Positions 1 through 7,459 of a stretch of DNA of 64,000 nucleotides are shown here, piece by piece. The position numbers were made by a program, and so were the translations under genes. Under the pieces are notes generated by a model. It was not told the DNA's origin, made no database searches, and saw only the letters and a list, made by a program, of their open reading frames with translations. The first letter of the stretch is position 1. Every line of letters starts with the position of its first letter. The DNA comes from Simplicispira metamorpha (GTDB lineage Bacteria > Pseudomonadota > Gammaproteobacteria > Burkholderiales > Burkholderiaceae_C), in NCBI RefSeq assembly GCF_004341365.1, contig NZ_SLXH01000008.1:1-64000 (forward strand), read 5' to 3'.

Positions 1-238
1 ATTTGCAGAAATCGCCCAAAAAGGTGCAGCAGTTTTTTGGGAAGGATTCTGTCAAATATGCCGCTTGATTCAAGTTGTTTTATTTCTAGTCAATAATTTA
101 TTGGGCTCCAAAAGTGGCATTGATGAGTTAAAGACGCTTTTTGATCTGTATCAACAAGGCGCACTGACAGCCGAAGAGTTCAAAGATATGAAACAGCATT
201 TGTTGCGCTCTCTTCGCTCCACGCCGAGTGGTTGCTAA
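1..238 (+). CDS. C-terminal part of a SHOCT-domain protein (5' end outside window)
   Basis: An open frame enters from the left edge (first full codon at base 2) and stops at TAA 236-238, giving 78 visible residues. The first half has a short hydrophobic run (LIQVVLFLVNNLL). The last 35 residues, IDELKTLFDLYQQGALTAEE followed by FKDMKQHLL, match the SHOCT pattern (short C-terminal helical domain: a Leu-rich helix, a G-x-[IL]-[ST]-x-x-E-F turn, then a second helix ending in LL). SHOCT domains usually sit at the C terminus of membrane or secreted proteins and are thought to mediate oligomerisation. The base composition is AT-rich like the next two genes, and the gap to the next gene is only 50 bases, so it probably belongs to the same unit. 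The rest of the protein cannot be judged. Confidence 0.6.
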   Translation, partial: FAEIAQKGAAVFWEGFCQICRLIQVVLFLVNNLLGSKSGIDELKTLFDLYQQGALTAEEFKDMKQHLLRSLRSTPSGC

Positions 239-288
239 ATTTATAAAAAATTCGCTGTATTTTTTCTTCCCTAACCTGAAAGGTTTAT

Positions 289-1392
289 ATGCCCCTTCCC
301 CTCATTATTGGAGTTGCAGCTCTTGCTACTGCTGCTTTTGGTGCCAAAAAAGGTTATGACGGCTACCAAAAGCATTCGGAGGCTGATGATATTGTAAAAG
401 AAGCCAAGTCTCGTTATGACCGGAAGAGAAATTCTTTTGATGGAAAAGAGAAAGAAACTACACTTGCTCTTGATTTGCTGGGGAAAAAAGAATTAGAAAT
501 CGGTCAAAGTATTGGTAAATTTAAAATCTTGGCTGATGCACTTTTGAAGCAACTAAATTCGGGTAGAAAAAATAAGCTGGACATTAGCATTCCAAAGCAT
601 AAATTGCAAAAAATCGAGGATTACAGTTACACCGCTGTTGGTGTCATGGGTACCGCTATGGGCGCTGGTGCTGCGGGTGCGGCTGCTGGTTTTGCCATTT
701 ATGGCGGTGTGATGGCGCTTGGCGCGGCCTCCACTGGTACAGCTATCTCTGCTTTGTCTGGCGCAGCAGCAACCAAGGCTACATTGGCTGCGCTGGGGGG
801 TGGGTCACTGGCCACTGGTGGCCTTGGGATTGCTGGTGGCACAGCCATTTTGGGAGCAGCGGTGGCTGCACCTGTTTTGGCAATTGCGGGTTGGGCTTAT
901 GACAGCCATGGTGAGGAAGCGCTGAGAAATGCACGCAAGGCGAATGGTGAGGTCAACGTTGCGATTGAGAAAATGGACAGGGCCTCTCAGCAGCTTGAAG
1001 ACACTATAGATTATTCGCAAAAAATCAAGCGATCGCTCAATTCTATTTTTGGTCAATTCCAACAATATTTTGATGAACTTAAGAATATAAATGCTTTTAT
1101 TGAGGATATTAAGGGTCGAAATGTTGATGTGAATTCTGAGATGGATAAACTTGGTGGTAATGCTGTTCGTGTAATTGAAGATGGTTATGCGTTAGCATCT
1201 ATCTTGGTTGATGTCATTACTACTCCGTTATTTACGCTTAAGAAAATTAATAATGAAGTGGTGCGTAATAGGGATGGTGTGCCCGAAATGGAGAAGGATG
1301 CTGATGGTTCTATGATTCTTAATGATGCGGAACTGGAGGCTGCTTTGCGTAAGGCTAAAAATGAAGCTAATGATATAGGGGATGTTAGGTAA
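289..1392 (+). CDS. Hypothetical Gly/Ala-rich membrane protein with flanking helical regions
   Basis: I do not recognise this 367-residue protein. It starts at ATG 289, six bases after a gaaagg ribosome site. Residues 2-19 are a hydrophobic N-terminal segment. Residues 20-110 are charged and mostly helical. Residues 114-203 are an extremely Gly/Ala-rich hydrophobic stretch with repeated small-xxx-small spacing, as in glycine-zipper membrane or pore segments. Residues 215-290 look like a coiled coil (NVAIEKMDRASQQLEDTIDY). A second hydrophobic patch lies near residues 300-315, followed by an acidic tail. The overall plan (anchor, helix, Gly-zipper membrane region, coiled coil) resembles membrane-inserting effector or scaffold proteins, but that is inference. 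Codon use is AT-rich and unlike the recBCD genes, pointing to transfer. It is followed by a terminator-like hairpin and then the HNH-like membrane protein gene. Confidence 0.75.
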   Translation: MPLPLIIGVAALATAAFGAKKGYDGYQKHSEADDIVKEAKSRYDRKRNSFDGKEKETTLALDLLGKKELEIGQSIGKFKILADALLKQLNSGRKNKLDISIPKHKLQKIEDYSYTAVGVMGTAMGAGAAGAAAGFAIYGGVMALGAASTGTAISALSGAAATKATLAALGGGSLATGGLGIAGGTAILGAAVAAPVLAIAGWAYDSHGEEALRNARKANGEVNVAIEKMDRASQQLEDTIDYSQKIKRSLNSIFGQFQQYFDELKNINAFIEDIKGRNVDVNSEMDKLGGNAVRVIEDGYALASILVDVITTPLFTLKKINNEVVRNRDGVPEMEKDADGSMILNDAELEAALRKAKNEANDIGDVR

Positions 1393-1402
1393 TTTATTGG
1401 TG

Positions 1403-1431
1403 GTGTCGCCTAAAGATGGCGGCACTTTTTT
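1403..1431 (+). terminator. Rho-independent terminator-like hairpin between two cassette genes
   Basis: The stem gtgtcgcc (1403-1410) pairs with ggcggcac (1418-1425), eight pairs including one G-U, around a seven-base loop, followed directly by six T residues. It lies 11 bases after the stop of the Gly/Ala-rich membrane protein and only 26 bases before the next ATG on the same strand. It may therefore act as a partial terminator that lowers expression of the downstream gene. Confidence 0.7.
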
Positions 1432-1457
1432 AGTGTTTTTAAAAAATTTTGGAAAAT

Positions 1458-3080
1458 ATGCAAGCTGCTACTAATTATCCTTGGGCTAAAGAGCTTGAGA
1501 AAACTGTAATCAATAGTTTGACGACAACTTTTGGGTTGGATTTTCTTCTTTTTAAGGATAAGGTTGGTGGTGATGTTGATACCATCCAAAATGCTCGAAA
1601 AAATATTTATGCAACAGATGCGTCCCAGCAAAAATATGAGCAACGCGGTGACTACGACAGAACTGCTTATGACTCTCATAAAAATTTCATAGAAACAGGC
1701 CGCCGAGAAAAAGCGGCACATCAAAGTGGAAATTTGCATGATGCCTATCGCAACCAATCGATGGGTTTAAATGAAAGACGTGACCTTGATCACGTTATTT
1801 CAGCTAAAGAAATTCACGATGACCGTGGTCGGGTGCTGGCTGGGTTGGATGGCGCTGAGTTGGCAAACCAAAGCAGTAATCTGCAGAGTACACATTTCAG
1901 CATCAATAGATCAAAGCAAGCAACTTGCTGTGATGATTTTCTTAATGAATTGCCTGGAAAAATTGAAATATATGAAAATAATTTAAAAAAAGACCAGGAG
2001 AGGCTCAAGAATCTTCCTCGAGATACTCCTGCGCAGCGTGATAAAGCCGACAGGCTTGAGTCTGATATTCGCAAGGCTAAAATAAAGATTGATGCATTAA
2101 AATCAATCGATGTGGAAGAGATGCGAAAAAAAGATGAAGAAGCACGTGGTAAATATGACTCCGATATCAATAAAAATTATTATAGCGGAAGCAGGTTCAT
2201 GGTAAGTACGGCTAGTGCGGCAGGTATCTCTGGATTGAAAATGGGTACGCGCCAAATGTTGGGCCTGATAATGACTGAGATTTGGTTTGAATTGCGAGAT
2301 CAAATCCCGAAAATTCTTGAAAACCTCAAGCAAAAGTTCAGTTTCGATAAATTTATGGAGCACATCAAGAATGCCTTGCAAGGCATTTGGCATCGTGTGC
2401 AAAAAAGGTTTAATGATTTTCTAGTAGCATTCAAAGATGGTGCCTTTGCTGGCATCATGTCGAGTGTTGCGACGACTATCTTTAATATCTTTGCTACAGC
2501 TCAAAAAATGGCCATTAAGATCATTCGGGAGATCTGGGGGCAATTGGTTAAAGCATTTAAGTTGATATTATTTAATCCTGATAGACTTGGTTTCGTCGAT
2601 TTGTGTCGTGCGGTGGTCGGAATTCTCTCTGCTGCTGCAGGAGTTGCAGTAGGGTCGCTAGTTCACGCACAATTAGTTCCAATGCTCAGTTTTCCATTTG
2701 GTGCTGAATTGGCAGCATTCGCTGGTGCATTGATTACGGGTATTATCACACTGGGGCTTACCTATTTTTTGCTGCATAGTGAAATGGCAAAAAAGATGTG
2801 GGATTTTGCCGAGTCCATAATGCCGCATGCTGGCACTGTGAAAAAATACCAGGCCATCAATGCTGAGCTTGATCGATACCTGACTGAGCTGACGCGCATA
2901 GAATTTAACCTAGACCCAGAAGAGCTAGCTGTCTTCTCGCACGATTTGGCATCCTGCACAGATGAAGTGCAACGTGGTCTGGTTATTAAGGAAGAAATCA
3001 CCCGACGTGGTATTGAGCTGCCTTATGAAATAGGCAATCCTGCAAGTACGCGCAAATGGCTTGCGTCATTGGTCAAGTGA
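1458..3080 (+). CDS. Hypothetical multi-pass membrane protein with an HNH-like nuclease motif
   Basis: A 540-residue protein. ATG 1458 is preferred over the in-frame TTG at 1449 because GGA (1451-1453) is well spaced before the ATG. Residues about 109-153 read DLDHVISAKEIHDD, then ELANQSSNLQSTHFSINRSK. The order D-H, N-L, N-x-x-K fits an HNH/His-Me finger core (D111-H112, N141, N150). Residues 160-240 are a charged probable coiled coil. The C-terminal half has at least three hydrophobic blocks (about 250-280, 330-375 and 385-445), the last clearly membrane-spanning. A nuclease-like motif joined to a membrane module is unusual; no activity is established. It shares the AT-rich composition of the upstream gene, and its stop overlaps the next gene, so the genes are likely cotranscribed. 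It could be a defence or toxin effector. Confidence 0.65.
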   Translation: MQAATNYPWAKELEKTVINSLTTTFGLDFLLFKDKVGGDVDTIQNARKNIYATDASQQKYEQRGDYDRTAYDSHKNFIETGRREKAAHQSGNLHDAYRNQSMGLNERRDLDHVISAKEIHDDRGRVLAGLDGAELANQSSNLQSTHFSINRSKQATCCDDFLNELPGKIEIYENNLKKDQERLKNLPRDTPAQRDKADRLESDIRKAKIKIDALKSIDVEEMRKKDEEARGKYDSDINKNYYSGSRFMVSTASAAGISGLKMGTRQMLGLIMTEIWFELRDQIPKILENLKQKFSFDKFMEHIKNALQGIWHRVQKRFNDFLVAFKDGAFAGIMSSVATTIFNIFATAQKMAIKIIREIWGQLVKAFKLILFNPDRLGFVDLCRAVVGILSAAAGVAVGSLVHAQLVPMLSFPFGAELAAFAGALITGIITLGLTYFLLHSEMAKKMWDFAESIMPHAGTVKKYQAINAELDRYLTELTRIEFNLDPEELAVFSHDLASCTDEVQRGLVIKEEITRRGIELPYEIGNPASTRKWLASLVK

Positions 3081-3358
3081 AAATATCGGCGCGTGCCCCG
3101 TTCCCCTGCACTCAATGCGGCCTGTGTTGCCAGCATGTTTACCTTGCCGAGGAAACACAGTTTCTGGATCGCGGTGATGGAACGTGCAAGCACTACGACA
3201 TGGAAGGCAAGTCCTGCGCCATTTACGAAGAACGGCCAGATATTTGTCGCGTGGATCGGATGTACGCGCTGCGCTATGCACACAAGTACACATGGGACGA
3301 ATTCATCGCTTTGAACCTTCAAGTGTGTATCAGCCTTGAAGAGCTATCAAATAAATAG
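3077..3358 (+). CDS. YkgJ-family cysteine-cluster protein
   Basis: A protein of about 93 residues. The conserved region, with CTQCGLCCQHV near the N terminus and further cysteines in GDGTCKHY, GKSCAIYEERPDICR and LQVCISL, is typical of the YkgJ/UPF0153 putative zinc- or iron-chelating family, many of which are small single-domain proteins. The GTG at 3077 overlaps the TGA (3078-3080) of the upstream gene as GTGA, which suggests translational coupling. An in-frame ATG at 3056 would add seven residues that do not resemble the family. The last codons (EELSNK, stop) lie in sequence related to the dispersed repeat, so the C terminus may have been shaped by it. The biochemical role of the family is unknown. 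Confidence 0.8.
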   Translation: MKISARAPFPCTQCGLCCQHVYLAEETQFLDRGDGTCKHYDMEGKSCAIYEERPDICRVDRMYALRYAHKYTWDEFIALNLQVCISLEELSNK

Positions 3359-3397
3359 CTGCTTACGCTTGCTGCATAAGGGGTAGAGGCTGTTTTC
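3353..3397 (-). repeat. Dispersed repeat copy (reverse orientation)
   Basis: Read on the minus strand it gives aaaacagcctctacccctta, then tgcagcaagcgtaagcagctattt, matching the repeat family seen elsewhere in the window. It begins inside the stop codon region of the YkgJ-family gene. The flanking agctatcaaataaatagct is palindromic, like the ends of other copies. Confidence 0.65.
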
Positions 3398-3483
3398 GCT
3401 TGAATTTTTTCCCGTCATGCTGGCGGTGATGATGAACCACCCCGCCCGTTTTGGGGGTAAGCCGTTTCTTCCTATGGTGAAGG

Positions 3484-3670
3484 ATTAAAAATGGCTCTAG
3501 AGCGTGTTATGAACTTCTGTGCAAGTCATTGATTTTATTGAAGAATTCCACGATTTCCACTTTTGAAAAAACGTGCGTAAGTGCTTATCACAAAAGAGAA
3601 TTTTTCAAAGTTCATAACACGCTCTAGCCCTTACGTAGCAAGCGCAAGAAGCTATCAAAAAAGAAGCTGC
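3484..3670 (+). repeat. Dispersed repeat copy split by a MITE-like insertion
   Basis: The left part (3484-3500) reads ttaaaaatggctctag and the right part (3624-3670) reads ctagcccttacgtagcaagc, then gcaagaagctatcaaaa. Removing 3501-3627 restores a continuous copy that matches the intact copy at 34405-34460, which has aaaatggctctggccctta in the same position. Confidence 0.7.
3497..3627. mobile_element. 131-base MITE-like element with perfect 20-base terminal inverted repeats
   Basis: The left end ctagagcgtgttatgaactt (3497-3516) is the exact reverse complement of the right end aagttcataacacgctctag (3608-3627). The outer ctag on both sides can be read either as part of the inverted repeat or as a 4-base (or TAG 3-base) target duplication. 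The interior of about 90 bases is AT-rich and non-coding. The size, perfect termini and lack of a transposase fit a miniature inverted-repeat transposable element. The parent insertion-sequence family was not identified. Confidence 0.7.
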
Positions 3671-3726
3671 TGCGCACCGTCTGCCTCCTTACGCTCCATC
3701 CCTTTCCCTGCCTCTGGAACTCGCCC

Positions 3727-6700
3727 ATGCCCCACCCGCATCCCCTCCCGCCCGGATTCATTGTTTTGCACGGTAACCGCGCGGAAGACCTGGCGCAGAC
3801 CCTCATCGCCTGGCTGGGCCGCCACCCGCTGCAGCCCCTCGAAGAAGAGGTGGTGCTGGTGCAGAGCAGCGGCATGGCCGAGTGGCTGAAGATGGAGATG
3901 GCGCGCCAGGCCGGGGTGTGCGCTGCGGCGCGGGTGGAGCTGCCGGGGCGTTTTGTCTGGCGCGCCTACCGCCAGGTGCTGGGTGCAGGCGCGGTGCCCC
4001 GCGAGTCGCCGCTGGACAAGCTGCCCATGACCTGGCGGCTGATGCAGCTGTTGCCCGGCGTGCTGGCGCAGCCGGTGTTTGCGCCCATGGCCCAGTACCT
4101 GCGGCCTACCGCCCAGACCGCTGAATGGGCCAGCGAACCAGCATCCATCGCCCCCGACACCGCCCGCCAACTGCAACTGGCTGCCCAGCTGGCCGACCTG
4201 TTCGACCAGTACCAGAACTACCGCGCCGACTGGCTACAGGCCTGGGCCGCCGGGCACGACACCGTCACCACCCCCGCTGGCCAGCCCCAGGCCCTGGCGG
4301 ACGACCAGCGCTGGCAGCCTGCACTGTGGCGCGCGGTGCTGGAGAGCCTGCCGCCCGAGCAGCGCAGCGCCACCCGCCCCGACCTGCACCGCCAGGCGCT
4401 GGCGCGCTTGCAGGGCGACGAGGACTTTGCGGGCCGGGTGCCGCGCCGCCTGGTGGTGTTTGGCATGAGCCACATCCCCGGCGCCTACCTGGAGCTGCTG
4501 GCCGCGCTGGCGCCGCACAGCCAGGTGATTCTGGCCGTGCCCAACCCCTGCCGTTTTTACTGGGGCGACATCATCGAAGGCCGCGAGCTGTTCCGGATGG
4601 AGCGCCGCCGCCACCACCCGCGCACAGGCAGCCCCAGTGCGCCGCCCGCCTGGGAAGACATGCACCTGCACGCCCACCCGCTGCTGGCCGCCTGGGGCCG
4701 CCAGGGGCGCGACTTTGTGCGCCAGCTTGATGCCTTTGACGATGCCGCCGCCACAGCACAACGCTTTCCGCTGCTCAAAATCGACCTGTTTGGCGAGGCC
4801 CCCGAAACGGCAGACACGCCCCTGCTCACCCGCGTACAGCAGCGTATCCGCGACCTGGAGCCGCTGGCGGTGCGCCACGACGATGCACCGCTGGCGCGTG
4901 ACGACCGCTCCGTGGTGTTCCATGTGGCGCACAGCCCGGTGCGCGAGCTGGAGGTGCTGCAAGACCAGCTGCTGGCCCTGCTGGCCCAGCCCGGTCTGGC
5001 CCCGCGCGACATCGTCGTCATGGTGCCCGACGTACAAAGCATGGCCCCGGCCATTCGCGCCGTATTCGGCCAGTACCCGCGCCACGATGCGCGCTTTATC
5101 CCCTTCGATATTGCTGATCTGAGCGCCAAGGCCAGCAGCCCGGTCATCGTGGCGCTGGAATGGTTGCTGCGCCTGCCCACGCAGCGCTGCGGCCTGAGCG
5201 AGCTGGTGGATTTGCTGGAAGTGCCCGCCATTGCCCGGCGCTTTGGCATCGCCGCCGACCAACTGCCGCAGCTCACGCAGTGGATGGGCGGTGCGGGCAT
5301 CCGCTGGGGGCTGCACGCCCAGCAGCGCGCGCAACTGGGCCTGGCGGAATGTGGCGAGCAAAACAGCGCCTGGTTTGGGCTGCAGCGCATGCTGCTGGCC
5401 TATGCCGCCGGGGCGCTTGACGATGCGCCCGCTGCCGCCGCAGGCTGGCAGGGCATAGAGCCTTACACCGAAGTGGGTGGCCTGGATGCCGCCGTGGCGG
5501 GCAGCCTGGCCCACCTGCTGCACACACTCGATGGTTGGTGGCAGCGCAGCCAGCAGCAGGCCACGCCCGAGCAGTGGCGCGACCACGCCCAGTGGCTGCT
5601 GGGCGCGTTGCTGCGCAGCACCGATGAGGCCGATGCCCAGGCCCTGGCCGCACTCCACGACGGCCTGGCGCGCTGGCTGCGCGCCTGCGAACAGGCCGGG
5701 TTTGCACAAGCCGTGCCGCTGGCCGCGCTGCGCCACGGCTGGATGGACGCCTTGCAGCAGCCCAGCCTCGACCAGCGCTTCAGGGCGGGTGGCGTGACCT
5801 TTTGCACGCTGATGCCCATGCGCGCGATCCCGTTCGAGGTGGTGTGCCTGCTGGGCATGAACGATGGCGACTACCCCCGCCGCGCACCGCGCAGCGACTT
5901 CGACCTGATGAACCAGCGCGGCATGTTCCGCCCCGGCGACCGCTCGCGCCAACACGACGACCGCCAGCTCATGCTCGAAGCCCTGCTGTCGGCGCGGCGC
6001 GTGCTGTATGTGAGCTGGACGGGCCGCAGCGTGCGCGACAACAGCGACCAGCCGCCCTCGGTGCTGGTGTCGCAGCTGCGCGACTACATCGCCGCCGCCT
6101 GGGGCGACGAGGCCGTGGCCTGCCGCACCACCGAGCACCCGCTGCAACCCTTCAGCCGCCGCTACTTCGAGGCCGCCTCGCCGCTGCGCACCTACGCCCG
6201 CGAGTGGCGCAGCGTGCATGGTGTGCTGGACGAGCCCTTGGCGATTGCGCCCCACGATGGCACACAAGGCGCCTCCGTGGTCTTGGCCGATGACAGCGCC
6301 CCGCTGGATATGGAGCGGCTGGTGCGGTTCTTGCGCAACCCGGTCAAGGCGTTTTTCAAGGAGCGTTTGGGCGTGGGCTTCTGGAATCCTGAAGACGAGC
6401 CGGGCGATACCGAAGCCTTTGCCTTTGACGGTCTGGAAAACTACCAGCTCGTTGCCGCGCAGCTACAGCACTGGCCCGCGCCGCCGCAGTGCGATGCAGC
6501 GCAGCTCCAGTCGCTGGTGGCCAGTCGGCTCGGTGCCCTGCAACGCGCGGGCGATTTGCCCATGGCCGGTCTGGGCACCCGCAAGAAACAGGAGCTGCAA
6601 GCCACCCTGACTGCCATGGCCAGTGCCTGGGCCGCGCTGGGCCAGGCGTTTGGCCAGCGCACCGAGCGCATCGCCGTGCAGCACCAATCCCAAGGCGTGG

Positions 6701-7431
6701 TGTTGCGCGACTGGATTGATGGTGTGTACCAGCGCCAGGCAAACGCTGCCCCGGAGGCAGTCCAGGCCGCCGGGGCCAGCCAGCGCGCCTGGGTGCAACT
6801 GCAGCCCAGCAAAGTCAGCGCCAAGGGCAAGCCCCGGCCCGACAAGCTGCTGGCGCCCTGGGTGCGCACGCTGCTGGCCGCCGCTGCCGGGCAGCCCTTG
6901 CAGGGCTGCGTGGTGGGGCAGGATGCGGTGCTGCACATCCAGCCCATGTCTCCAGCGCAAGCCACCGAGAGCCTGAACACCTTGTGCGCGCTGTGGCAGC
7001 TGGGCCAGCAAGCGCCCTTGCCCTTGCCCCTGAACACCGCGCTGGAGATGGCCACCATCACTGCTTTGACCCCGCCCGCCGAGCAGGAAAAAGCCTATGA
7101 CCAGGCCCAGGCCGCCTACGAAGGCAGCGACTACAGCGACAGCCAGCAACGGGCCGAAGTGCGCGAGATGTGCCTGGCGCGCACCTTTGCCGACTTTGAC
7201 GCGCTGTGCGCCGCCCGCGCCCCCGATGGCCTGGGGCTGGCAGATTGGGCGCCGCAGGTGTATGGCCCGCTGCTGCAATGGGCCAGAGAGTGCATCACCG
7301 TGCAACCGCATGCCCCCGAGGCAGATGCCGACGCCGCACCAGCCCCCGAGGCCGACGCCGCAGCGCCCCCCGCCAAAGTCACAACCAAAGCAAAAACCAA
7401 AGCAAAAACCAAGGCCAACGCCGATGCCTGA
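3727..7431 (+). CDS. recC: Exodeoxyribonuclease V subunit gamma (RecC)
   Basis: A 1234-residue protein starting at ATG 3727. RecC is the scaffold of the RecBCD helicase-nuclease. It binds the 3' strand, scans for Chi, and has inactive helicase-like and nuclease-like folds. The N terminus (FIVLHGNRAEDL, then VQSSGMAEWLKMEMA) is characteristic, as are LLGMNDGDYPRR in the middle and MERLVRFLRNPVKAFFKERL in the nuclease-like part. It is longer than E. coli RecC (1122), mainly through an Ala/Pro/Lys tail from about residue 1195 with a repeated TKAK unit. It is first in recC-recB-recD with no ptrA, and its stop lies 28 bases before the recB start used here. Its GC-rich composition contrasts sharply with the cassette upstream. 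Confidence 0.95.
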   Translation: MPHPHPLPPGFIVLHGNRAEDLAQTLIAWLGRHPLQPLEEEVVLVQSSGMAEWLKMEMARQAGVCAAARVELPGRFVWRAYRQVLGAGAVPRESPLDKLPMTWRLMQLLPGVLAQPVFAPMAQYLRPTAQTAEWASEPASIAPDTARQLQLAAQLADLFDQYQNYRADWLQAWAAGHDTVTTPAGQPQALADDQRWQPALWRAVLESLPPEQRSATRPDLHRQALARLQGDEDFAGRVPRRLVVFGMSHIPGAYLELLAALAPHSQVILAVPNPCRFYWGDIIEGRELFRMERRRHHPRTGSPSAPPAWEDMHLHAHPLLAAWGRQGRDFVRQLDAFDDAAATAQRFPLLKIDLFGEAPETADTPLLTRVQQRIRDLEPLAVRHDDAPLARDDRSVVFHVAHSPVRELEVLQDQLLALLAQPGLAPRDIVVMVPDVQSMAPAIRAVFGQYPRHDARFIPFDIADLSAKASSPVIVALEWLLRLPTQRCGLSELVDLLEVPAIARRFGIAADQLPQLTQWMGGAGIRWGLHAQQRAQLGLAECGEQNSAWFGLQRMLLAYAAGALDDAPAAAAGWQGIEPYTEVGGLDAAVAGSLAHLLHTLDGWWQRSQQQATPEQWRDHAQWLLGALLRSTDEADAQALAALHDGLARWLRACEQAGFAQAVPLAALRHGWMDALQQPSLDQRFRAGGVTFCTLMPMRAIPFEVVCLLGMNDGDYPRRAPRSDFDLMNQRGMFRPGDRSRQHDDRQLMLEALLSARRVLYVSWTGRSVRDNSDQPPSVLVSQLRDYIAAAWGDEAVACRTTEHPLQPFSRRYFEAASPLRTYAREWRSVHGVLDEPLAIAPHDGTQGASVVLADDSAPLDMERLVRFLRNPVKAFFKERLGVGFWNPEDEPGDTEAFAFDGLENYQLVAAQLQHWPAPPQCDAAQLQSLVASRLGALQRAGDLPMAGLGTRKKQELQATLTAMASAWAALGQAFGQRTERIAVQHQSQGVVLRDWIDGVYQRQANAAPEAVQAAGASQRAWVQLQPSKVSAKGKPRPDKLLAPWVRTLLAAAAGQPLQGCVVGQDAVLHIQPMSPAQATESLNTLCALWQLGQQAPLPLPLNTALEMATITALTPPAEQEKAYDQAQAAYEGSDYSDSQQRAEVREMCLARTFADFDALCAARAPDGLGLADWAPQVYGPLLQWARECITVQPHAPEADADAAPAPEADAAAPPAKVTTKAKTKAKTKANADA

Positions 7432-7459
7432 GCGCACGCCCCTGACGACGGAACCGACC

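Larger units (their letters stand above)
3359..3726. other. Gene-free stretch: repeat copies and nested MITE
   Basis: No supportable gene lies in these 368 bases between the YkgJ-family gene and recC. The stretch holds a reversed repeat copy (to about 3397), a short unique segment (3398-3483), a forward repeat copy interrupted by the MITE-like element (3484-3670), and a recC leader with no convincing promoter. It marks the border between the AT-rich cassette and the GC-rich chromosome. Confidence 0.8.

Noticed and set aside
1-3358. Prophage interpretation of the AT-rich cassette
   Set aside because: No integrase, capsid, tail, terminase or lysis genes and no attachment-site duplication is visible in the part inside the window.
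4234-6267. Long minus-strand open frame within recC
   Set aside because: It is antisense to a strongly conserved RecC sequence, lacks recognisable domains, and reflects high-GC codon bias that suppresses stops.
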